The notes under the pieces: model-generated
Told to the model about the DNA's origin: nothing
The model's input: the letters and a program-made list of their open reading frames with translations, nothing else
Database searches by the model: none
Assembly (NCBI GenBank): GCA_020024765.1
Contig: JAHHTG010000074.1
Location: 1-5,358 of the forward strand
Source of the DNA: Thomasclavelia sp.
Lineage (GTDB): Bacteria; Bacillota_I; Bacilli_A; Erysipelotrichales; Erysipelotrichaceae
Direction of reading: 5' to 3'
Length of the DNA: 5,358 nucleotides
Part shown: in pieces, positions 1 to 5,358 of the stretch
Numbering within the stretch: the stretch's first letter is position 1
How the letters are laid out: every line of letters starts with the position of its first letter
Translations under genes and position numbers: made by a program

Positions 1-74
1 TTTGTATAGCTTAGTTCATAAATCAATGTGTCCAGGATTCTGGGTACATATCAATTGGAACGGCTTTTTTATAA
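1..74. other. Flank downstream of parC with a small hairpin, no assignable gene
   Basis: Positions 26-35 and 40-49 can form a 10-bp stem with a GATT loop. Two pairs are G-U only if the plus strand is transcribed; on the minus strand they become A-C mismatches. A T6 run at 65-70 follows 15 nt later, too far for a classic terminator. No intrinsic terminator for parC is evident on the minus strand, so its transcript may run past the edge. A plus-strand frame is open from position 2 to a TAG at 113-115, overlapping parC, and a 27-codon minus-strand ORF runs 106 to 23. Neither is recognised. Confidence 0.35.
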
Positions 75-2588
75 TTATTCAAAAATTGATAATTGTTCAA
101 GATCATCTTCTTTAGATTCTTTATAACTTTCAACTGGCGTATCAACAATCTCAGCAATTTCGATGCCCAATGTGCGTTTTGGAATCATAAAGCCTTTAAC
201 ATTTAAATTAGCTTGGCCTGAGAACGTTGCATCTAAACTCATAAACGGCACATCCTTACACAAGATTTCACTAATATCACCATCACAAACCATTAAACTA
301 TCATAAGGTCGACATAGATATAAATTTGTTAACTCTATCGGTTTAGACTTAACTTGCTTAAATAGTCTTAGACCCTTTGTTCCACGATTCGTAAGTTCCA
401 TATCATCAAGTCTTAAACGCTTCATTTGGCTATATTGATTAACTGCCAATAAATTATCATTTAAATCATGGATAACCACAAAATCAGCTAATTCATCATC
501 CTTTAATCCAATAGCCTTAACTCCTTTGGCTTTTGTACCAGTTGGTGCAACAATTGCTAAAGAATAACGATTAAAGTAACCATTTTTCGATGCAAGCACA
601 ACTTCATCATTCACATATGCAATATGTGCAGCAACTAATTCATCACCATCACTTAGTTTCATAGCAACGACAGTTTTAGAATAACGTTGAAGTTCAAAAT
701 CTTTGACAAAGCTTTGTTTAATCATACCAAATTTCGAAGCAAGGACAATTGAAGCATATGTATCAAAATTCTTTATAACAATTGCTGAAACAATCTTCTC
801 ATTTGCTCCACAACTAGCATTAACTGAAAAATGTTTGCCAAGATCCTTCCATCTTGCTTCTTCAATCTCATAAACCGGCACATAGGCATAATTTCCTAAA
901 TTTGTGAAAAGCAACAATGTATCAAGAGTTTCTACTTCATGATAACCGATTAAATAGTCGCCTTCTTTAATTCCAGGTAAAACCCCTTCATTTGAGTTGT
1001 AGCCTCGCATTGAAACACGTTTAATATAACCATCATGAGAAATCACGATAACACATGGTTCATTTGGAATCATGGCTTTCTTATCGATTACAATTTCTTC
1101 GATATGTTCTTCAATCGTTGTGCGACGTTCATAACCATATTCAGCTTTGATTTCCTTTAAGTCTTTAACGATAACATTATTCAAAATAATCTCAGATCCA
1201 ATGATTGATTGAAGTTCATTAATTTCACGAATTAATTCAGCATATTCTTCTTTTAAAACACGCATATCTGTATTCGATAAACGATATAGTCTCAAGGTAA
1301 CAATCGCTTCAGCTTGTGCATCACTAAAGCCAAAAGCTTCTGAAATCTTAATTTTTGAATCAGACTTATCTTTTGCGTGACGAATGATATCGATGATTTC
1401 ATCCAAGACAGAAATTGCCTTGATTAAACCTTCAATAACATGAATGCGCGCTTGTTTTTTGTTTAATAAGAATTGCGAACGTTTTAGAATGACATCTTTA
1501 CGATGTTCAATGAATGCATCAAGGCACATTGCAAGTGACATCAACATAGGACGATGATTTACAATTGCAATCATGTTGTAGTTATAATTAATTTGTAAAT
1601 CAGTATTCTTGTATAAATAATTTAAAATTAAGTTTGTATCAATGTCTTTCTTAATATCAATGACAATTTTGTAGCCTTCACGACCCGATTCATCACGAAC
1701 ATCAAGAATCCCCTCAATATCTTTGTTGATACGAATTTCATCAATCTTTTTAACAAGATTAACCTTAACCACTTCATACGGAATCTCGGTAATGACGATT
1801 TGATTCATATTGCGATTTTCAACAATTTCCGAACGAGCACGTAGTACAACTTTGCCACGTCCTGTTTCAAAAACTTCTTGGATATTTTCAATTCCTTGGA
1901 CAATGCCTCCAGTTGGAAAATCTGGGCCTTTGATATAATCCATTAATTCAAGTGTTGAACAGTTTGGATGATTTAAACGATAAATTGTTGCATCAATAAC
2001 TTCATTTAAATTATGAGGTGCAATATTAGTTGCATAACCAGAAGCAATACCTGTAGCCCCATTAACTAACAATAATGGAAAACGTGTTGGTAAAACCGTA
2101 GGTTCGAGTAATGAATCATCATAGTTATTCGTGAAAGTAACACATTCCTTATCGATATCTTCAAGCATCGTTTGCGAAATCTTTGATAAACGAGCTTCAG
2201 TATAACGCATTGCAGCGGCTGGATCATCATCAATCGAACCATTGTTACCTTGCATATCAATTAGAGGGACATTCATCTTCCAATTCTGAGATAAACGTAC
2301 AATTGCATCATATACACTTGAATCACCATGTGGGTGGTAATAACCAATAATATAACCAACGGCTTTTGCACTCTTGCGATGTGGCTTATCAAAAGTATTG
2401 CCATCTTCATACATCGCATAAAGAATACGACGTTGAACCGGTTTCAAACCATCGCGAGCATCAGGAAGCGCACGTTCTTGGATAATATATTTCGAATAAC
2501 GTCCAAAACGATCGGACATTAATTCATCGAGTCCCAATTCAAGTGTTTTCGAATTGTCAATAATTTCTTCTTGTTTCTTCTTCGCCAT
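75..2588 (-). CDS. parC: DNA topoisomerase IV subunit A (ParC)
   Basis: ParC is the DNA-cleaving subunit of topoisomerase IV. With ParE it forms a heterotetramer that passes one duplex through another using ATP, mainly to decatenate daughter chromosomes. The 837-residue protein is complete and near the usual 800-825 for Gram-positive ParC. Seen in order: a winged-helix cleavage region with HPHGDSS at 85-91 and RYTEARL at 128-134 (Arg128, catalytic Tyr129); ATGIASGYATNIAPHNL around 178-193; a tower and coiled-coil to about 500; then six beta-pinwheel blades at about 513-800, each with a repeated hydrophobic strand plus a Lys/Arg-rich turn. The blades lack the QRRGGKG-type GyrA box, which argues for ParC rather than GyrA. 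The quinolone-contact residues Ser90 and Asp94 are wild-type-like, but Tyr79 is unusual. An acidic tail ends in QLSIFE. The ATG lies 2 nt after the parE stop, so translation is probably coupled. Confidence 0.97.
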   Translation of the reverse strand: MAKKKQEEIIDNSKTLELGLDELMSDRFGRYSKYIIQERALPDARDGLKPVQRRILYAMYEDGNTFDKPHRKSAKAVGYIIGYYHPHGDSSVYDAIVRLSQNWKMNVPLIDMQGNNGSIDDDPAAAMRYTEARLSKISQTMLEDIDKECVTFTNNYDDSLLEPTVLPTRFPLLLVNGATGIASGYATNIAPHNLNEVIDATIYRLNHPNCSTLELMDYIKGPDFPTGGIVQGIENIQEVFETGRGKVVLRARSEIVENRNMNQIVITEIPYEVVKVNLVKKIDEIRINKDIEGILDVRDESGREGYKIVIDIKKDIDTNLILNYLYKNTDLQINYNYNMIAIVNHRPMLMSLAMCLDAFIEHRKDVILKRSQFLLNKKQARIHVIEGLIKAISVLDEIIDIIRHAKDKSDSKIKISEAFGFSDAQAEAIVTLRLYRLSNTDMRVLKEEYAELIREINELQSIIGSEIILNNVIVKDLKEIKAEYGYERRTTIEEHIEEIVIDKKAMIPNEPCVIVISHDGYIKRVSMRGYNSNEGVLPGIKEGDYLIGYHEVETLDTLLLFTNLGNYAYVPVYEIEEARWKDLGKHFSVNASCGANEKIVSAIVIKNFDTYASIVLASKFGMIKQSFVKDFELQRYSKTVVAMKLSDGDELVAAHIAYVNDEVVLASKNGYFNRYSLAIVAPTGTKAKGVKAIGLKDDELADFVVIHDLNDNLLAVNQYSQMKRLRLDDMELTNRGTKGLRLFKQVKSKPIELTNLYLCRPYDSLMVCDGDISEILCKDVPFMSLDATFSGQANLNVKGFMIPKRTLGIEIAEIVDTPVESYKESKEDDLEQLSIFE
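81..95 (-). other. Putative beta-clamp-binding peptide at ParC C-terminus
   Basis: Codons 832-836 of ParC encode QLSIF, followed by Glu837 and the stop. The known consensus for peptides that dock in the DnaN sliding clamp is QL[S/D]LF, so this matches at all positions except Ile for Leu. It lies at the end of an acidic, probably disordered tail (about residues 815-837) after the last pinwheel blade, which is the typical placement of such motifs in other clamp-binding proteins. Binding to DnaN is an inference from the motif only. Confidence 0.35.
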
Positions 2589-2590
2589 CT

Positions 2591-4501
2591 TTAAGCCACC
2601 CGATAATCTTCCTCTAATGTAAAGTCAATATTTTCATCAATCCATTGACGGCGCAACTCAGCTTTACTTCCCATTAAAACTGAAACACGACGTTCACATG
2701 CAGCCGCATCTTCTAAAGTTACGCAAACCAACGTTCTTGAAGTTGGACACATGGTTGTTTCCCATAATTCATTTGCATTCATTTCACCAAGACCCTTGAA
2801 ACGCTTAAGTTCCATCTTGCCTGGCAAAGCTCTTAAACGATTTAATTCTTCATCATCATAAGCATAATAAACTTCTTTATTTTTCTTAACCATATAAAGC
2901 GGTGGCATTGCAATATAGACGTGGCCCTCTTCAATTAATTCGCGCATATAACGATAGAAGAAAGTCAACAATAAAACTTGAATATGCGCACCATCGGTAT
3001 CGGCATCGGTCATGATGATAATCTTGTCATAATTAATTTCATTAACACTAAAATTAGCGCCAACTCCAGCGCCGACTGCATGAATAATTGTATTTAATTC
3101 TTCATTCTTTTCAATGTCAGTCATTGAAGCACGTTCTGTATTTAATACTTTACCACGTAATGGCAAAATGGCTTGATATTTACTATCACGTCCCTGTTTT
3201 GCACTACCCCCAGCCGAATCACCTTCAACTAGAAACAATTCAAGTTTACGTGCATCTTTACTTTGCGCATTGGCTAATTTGCCACTAAGCACTTTCTCTG
3301 ATTTGCGATCGTTTTTCTTGCCTTTGCGCGCATCTTCTTTAGCTTTGCGTGCAGCTTCACGTGCAAAACACGCTTTTTGAATTTTTTTAATTAAAGTTAA
3401 AGACAAATCCTTATTTTCTTGCAAGAAATACATCAAATTATCATAAACCACGGTTTCAACGGCATTCTTTGCTTCTGGCGTACCTAATTTGCCCTTTGTT
3501 TGTCCTTCGAACTGTAATAAATTTTCCGGAATTGAAACCGAAAGAATACTAGTTAATCCTTCACGGATATCATTGCCTTCAAAATTCTTATCTTTTTCTT
3601 TTAAAATACCATAATTTCTTGCATAGTCATTAATCGCTTTTGTAAAGCCGCTCTTGTAACCAACTTCATGAGTACCACCATCTTTCGTTCGAACTAAGTT
3701 AACGAAAGAAAACATATTTTCTTGGTAACCATCAATATATTGGAATGCGACATTAACCTCAATACCATTAACAGTTTGTTTAAAAGCATGCGTTTCGTGC
3801 ATTGTGTCTTTATCTTCATTTAAGAACTCCATAAATGACTTAAGACCATCATGATATTCATATTCATGAATTTTACCACTAATTTGATCTTCAACAATTA
3901 ATTTAACACCGCTCAATAAAAACGCTTGTTCTTGGACACGCGTAAGGATTGTTTGTAAATTAAATGTAGTTGTAGAAAAGATTTTTTTATCCGGCTTAAA
4001 TGTAACTGTTGAGCCAGTCTTTGTAGTAGGACCGAGTTCTTCAAGTTTGCCAACCTTTTTACCGCCATCACTAAAATGAATATGGTAACGTTTCTTATTT
4101 ATACAAACTTCAACATCAACCCATTCACTTAAGGCATTGACTACAGCTGCACCTACACCGTGTAAACCACCCGAAGTTTTATAAGCGCCTTCTTCAAATT
4201 TGCCACCGGCATGAAGCACAGTAAAAATAATTTCTAATGCCGATTTTCCAGTCTTATGTTGATCAACCGGCATACCACGTCCTTCATCCGCAACCGAACA
4301 TGAACCATCTTTATTTAAAGTAATCTTAATTGTTTTTCCATAACCATTGAGAGCTTCATCAATAGCGTTATCTAAAACTTCCCAAATTAAATGATGAAGG
4401 CCTCGACTATCAACAGAACCGATATACATACCAGGACGTACACGAACAGCTTCAAGACCTTCTAATATTTTTATGCTATCTGCATTATAATTGTTTCCCA
4501 T
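2591..4501 (-). CDS. parE: DNA topoisomerase IV subunit B (ParE)
   Basis: ParE is the ATPase subunit of topoisomerase IV and supplies the ATP-driven gate for strand passage with ParC. The 636-residue protein is full length. Its GHKL ATPase domain shows EVLDNAIDE at 41-49 (Glu41 as general base, Asn45 for Mg-ATP), ADEGRGMP at 71-78 (Asp72 for adenine) and GGLHGVGAAVVNALS at 111-125. The transducer domain carries QTKGKLG at 334-340 with the ATP-sensing Lys336. A basic linker at about 378-420 leads to the TOPRIM domain, with EGDSAGGSAK at 426-435 and DADTDGAH at 499-506 (Glu426, Asp499, Asp501 and Asp503 as metal ligands), then PLRGKVLN and RFKGLGEMN. The PLRGKVLNTERA stretch and short length are ParE-like and there is no GyrB insert. 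TMCPTS near 583 has Cys where Asp or Asn is usual. The ATG follows AGGAG by 4 nt. It is the first gene of the parE-parC operon, divergent from plsY. Confidence 0.97.
   Translation of the reverse strand: MGNNYNADSIKILEGLEAVRVRPGMYIGSVDSRGLHHLIWEVLDNAIDEALNGYGKTIKITLNKDGSCSVADEGRGMPVDQHKTGKSALEIIFTVLHAGGKFEEGAYKTSGGLHGVGAAVVNALSEWVDVEVCINKKRYHIHFSDGGKKVGKLEELGPTTKTGSTVTFKPDKKIFSTTTFNLQTILTRVQEQAFLLSGVKLIVEDQISGKIHEYEYHDGLKSFMEFLNEDKDTMHETHAFKQTVNGIEVNVAFQYIDGYQENMFSFVNLVRTKDGGTHEVGYKSGFTKAINDYARNYGILKEKDKNFEGNDIREGLTSILSVSIPENLLQFEGQTKGKLGTPEAKNAVETVVYDNLMYFLQENKDLSLTLIKKIQKACFAREAARKAKEDARKGKKNDRKSEKVLSGKLANAQSKDARKLELFLVEGDSAGGSAKQGRDSKYQAILPLRGKVLNTERASMTDIEKNEELNTIIHAVGAGVGANFSVNEINYDKIIIMTDADTDGAHIQVLLLTFFYRYMRELIEEGHVYIAMPPLYMVKKNKEVYYAYDDEELNRLRALPGKMELKRFKGLGEMNANELWETTMCPTSRTLVCVTLEDAAACERRVSVLMGSKAELRRQWIDENIDFTLEEDYRVA
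2596..2601 (-). promoter_or_regulatory. Shine-Dalgarno for parC inside parE
   Basis: On the minus strand GGGTGG lies 7 nt before the parC ATG and overlaps the last codons of parE (CGG GTG GCT TAA). It is an imperfect Shine-Dalgarno sequence. With only AG between the parE stop and the parC start, ribosomes finishing parE can restart on parC. This fits the need for equal amounts of the two subunits. Coupling is inferred from spacing. Confidence 0.6.
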
Positions 4502-4505
4502 AAAT

Positions 4506-4510
4506 CTCCT
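4506..4510 (-). promoter_or_regulatory. Ribosome binding site of parE
   Basis: AGGAG on the minus strand, followed by ATTT and the ATG at 4501. The 4-nt spacing is slightly short, but this is the only good Shine-Dalgarno in the leader. It supports the ATG that begins the protein with MGNNYNADSI. Confidence 0.75.
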
Positions 4511-4522
4511 ATAACATTAAAG

Positions 4523-4531
4523 ATTATAACA
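4523..4531 (-). promoter_or_regulatory. Extended -10 promoter for parE-parC
   Basis: The minus strand reads TGTTATAAT, a perfect TATAAT preceded by the TGn extension, so it is a strong candidate sigma-A promoter. No good -35 is present at 16-18 bp; the nearest TTGACA-like hexamer, TTAACA at 4550-4555, would give a 21-bp spacer. The extension probably compensates. Transcription would begin near 4516-4517 and give a leader of about 15 nt, just enough to carry the AGGAG site. Confidence 0.6.
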
Positions 4532-4549
4532 TATTTAAAGTTAATATTA

Positions 4550-4558
4550 TGTTAAAAT
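4550..4558 (+). promoter_or_regulatory. Extended -10 promoter for plsY
   Basis: TGTTAAAAT on the plus strand has the TGn extension and a five-of-six match to TATAAT. No convincing -35 lies 16-18 bp upstream, where the parE promoter sits instead. The start would fall near the G at 4564, leaving about 13 nt of leader with the ribosome site almost at the 5' end. A second promoter further upstream, inside parE, cannot be excluded. Confidence 0.5.
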
Positions 4559-4565
4559 AAAAAGC

Positions 4566-4570
4566 GGAGG
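4566..4570 (+). promoter_or_regulatory. Ribosome binding site of plsY
   Basis: GGAGG (within CGGAGGT) lies 6 nt before the ATG at 4577. It is a strong Shine-Dalgarno with near-ideal spacing and fixes the plsY start. Confidence 0.85.
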
Positions 4571-4576
4571 TATTCT

Positions 4577-5191
4577 ATGCAAGGAATCTTAGAAATAATT
4601 GCTTATGGTATCCTCGGTTATTTAATCGGATCAATCCCATGGGCATTGATTATCGGCAAGGTCTTCTATAAGACGGATATTCGAAATTACGGATCAGGAA
4701 ACCTTGGCGGAAGTAATGCAGGAAGAGTTCTTGGTAAGAAAGCAGGTATAGTTGTAATTGCGTTAGATGCTTTGAAAGCTTTTATTTTCATGGCTTTACT
4801 TACTAAATTAGCGCCAAATGCAATTCCATATGCTGGGCTTGCAGTTATCGTAGGTCACTGTTTTCCAATCTTCGCACACTTTAAAGGTGGCAAAGGCGTA
4901 GCTAGTGCTTTTGGATATTTACTTGGATTAAGTTTATTTGGCTTCGGCGATATCTTCTTCACATTTATTTATCCAGTGCTAATCTTCTTATTAATTTTAG
5001 GACTTACAAAAATCGTTTCAATCTCAAGTATGTTAGCATTACTTGCAGCTGGAATTATTGCTTTTATGACAAATACATTACCAGTTGCAATTTGCATTAT
5101 TGCAATTGCAATCTTTGTTATCTATCGTCATAAATCAAATATTCTACGAATTCTAAAACGTCAAGAAACAAAAATCACTTGGTTAAGATAA
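4577..5191 (+). CDS. plsY: Acyl-phosphate:glycerol-3-phosphate acyltransferase PlsY
   Basis: PlsY transfers an acyl group from acyl-phosphate (made by PlsX) to position 1 of glycerol-3-phosphate, giving lysophosphatidic acid, the first membrane step of phospholipid synthesis. The protein has 204 residues, a normal length. Three family signatures are visible: GSIP at 18-21 with SGNLGGSNAGRVLG at 40-53; GHCFPIFAHFKGGKGVAS at 93-110, the glycine-rich loop; and the C-terminal HKSNILRILKRQETKI at 185-200. Hydrophobic segments at about 5-28, 55-77, 83-100, 112-141, 144-166 and 168-183 fit a polytopic inner-membrane enzyme; exact topology is uncertain. The ATG is supported by GGAGG. It is divergent from parE-parC and appears monocistronic, since a terminator follows 9 nt after the stop. 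The old label for this family is YneS/YgiH. No key residue appears lost. Confidence 0.96.
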   Translation: MQGILEIIAYGILGYLIGSIPWALIIGKVFYKTDIRNYGSGNLGGSNAGRVLGKKAGIVVIALDALKAFIFMALLTKLAPNAIPYAGLAVIVGHCFPIFAHFKGGKGVASAFGYLLGLSLFGFGDIFFTFIYPVLIFLLILGLTKIVSISSMLALLAAGIIAFMTNTLPVAICIIAIAIFVIYRHKSNILRILKRQETKITWLR

Positions 5192-5200
5192 TCAATATTT

Positions 5201-5229
5201 AGCTGGTTTTACCAGCTTTTTATTTTATA
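5201..5229 (+). terminator. Intrinsic terminator of plsY
   Basis: A 7-bp perfect stem, AGCTGGT at 5201-5207 and ACCAGCT at 5211-5217, closes a TTT loop and is followed directly by a T-rich tract (TTTTTATTTTAT). It starts 9 nt after the plsY stop and should end the plsY transcript. The A-rich tract needed for the opposite direction is present only weakly, so it is mainly a plus-strand terminator. Confidence 0.88.
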
Positions 5230-5245
5230 TTTTAATGTTTAACAA

Positions 5246-5274
5246 TTTACTTTTATGTCATGAAAATAAATAAT
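5246..5274 (+). promoter_or_regulatory. Possible promoter toward the right edge
   Basis: TTTACT at 5246-5251 and AATAAT at 5269-5274 are separated by 17 bp, a four-of-six and a five-of-six match to the sigma-A consensus. Initiation would fall near 5281. A transcript would then carry the inverted repeat at 5302-5345 in its leader and read out of the window. AT-rich DNA gives such matches often, so this is weak. Confidence 0.22.
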
Positions 5275-5301
5275 TGAAAACAATTTCATAATCTTAATGA
5301 A

Positions 5302-5345
5302 ATAAGGAAGCTATCGATTAATTTTCATCATCTTCGCTTCCTTAT
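5302..5345. repeat. 10-bp perfect inverted repeat, possible terminator or leader hairpin
   Basis: ATAAGGAAGC at 5302-5311 is the exact reverse complement of GCTTCCTTAT at 5336-5345, with a 24-nt loop. After the stem the plus strand reads AATTTTGTC and the minus strand TTTCATT, so either strand could give only a weak intrinsic terminator. A terminator for a convergent gene beyond the right edge is the simplest reading. A 5' leader hairpin is also possible, because each strand's left arm carries a Shine-Dalgarno-like AAGGAAG. A smaller 7-bp repeat, ATTTCAT-N7-ATGAAAT at 5283-5303, abuts it. Confidence 0.5.
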
Positions 5346-5358
5346 AATTTTGTCTAAA

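Noticed and set aside
26..70. Intrinsic terminator or T-box end on the plus strand
   Set aside because: The hairpin ends 15 nt before the T run, no stable GC stem abuts the T run, and there is no T-box GGGTGGNACCGCG-like sequence.
2307..2321. Fluoroquinolone-resistance mutations at the classic ParC positions
   Set aside because: Ser90 and Asp94 match susceptible-type residues; Asp at the second position is normal in streptococcal ParC.
2066..2522. Small ORFs antisense or out of frame within parC (2066-2260 and 2328-2522)
   Set aside because: They lie wholly inside a strongly conserved coding region, lack ribosome sites and do not resemble known proteins; they are shadow frames.
3088..3288. 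A 66-codon plus-strand ORF inside parE
   Set aside because: It is antisense to the conserved TOPRIM segment of parE, and its composition is explained by the complement of that sequence.
75..4501. Gyrase (gyrB-gyrA) rather than topoisomerase IV
   Set aside because: The A subunit lacks a QRRGGKG-type GyrA box in its pinwheel domain, the B subunit has ParE-type PLRGKVLN sequence, and the divergent plsY neighbour is typical of parE-parC.
1..5358. Mobile element, CRISPR array, defence island or tRNA/rRNA
   Set aside because: No direct-repeat arrays, transposase or integrase sequence, terminal inverted repeats of IS type or tRNA cloverleaf were seen; three conserved core genes fill almost the whole window.

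Overview
This window looks like an ordinary housekeeping locus from a low-GC member of the Bacillota. The DNA is AT-rich throughout, and the proteins resemble Gram-positive ParC, ParE and PlsY. All visible tryptophans use TGG and the three main genes end in TAA, so there is no sign of the UGA=Trp code of mycoplasmas. An Erysipelotrichia-like or related lineage is a reasonable guess, but the sequence alone does not settle it.

Layout, left to right. Positions 1-74 are a short flank downstream of parC with a small hairpin and no assignable gene. Positions 75-2588 (minus) encode ParC and 2591-4501 (minus) encode ParE, the two subunits of topoisomerase IV. They form a tight operon transcribed parE then parC, with only 2 nt between them. 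Positions 4502-4576 are a 75-bp divergent promoter region. Positions 4577-5191 (plus) encode PlsY, the membrane acyl-phosphate:glycerol-3-phosphate acyltransferase, followed by a clear intrinsic terminator. The last about 130 bases are AT-rich non-coding DNA with a 10-bp perfect inverted repeat and a possible outward promoter.

Topoisomerase IV unlinks (decatenates) daughter chromosomes before division, while PlsY makes the first acylated phospholipid precursor. The plsY / parE-parC neighbourhood is, to my knowledge, conserved in staphylococci and bacilli. The arrangement therefore looks inherited rather than acquired, and I see no mobile element, CRISPR array, tRNA, rRNA or defence gene.

I did not find a new biological system. 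The observations most worth a second look are a beta-clamp-like QLSIF peptide at the extreme C-terminus of ParC, the nearly palindromic back-to-back extended -10 promoters between parE and plsY, an unusual tyrosine in the ParC quinolone-determining region, and two small structured non-coding stretches at the window edges.
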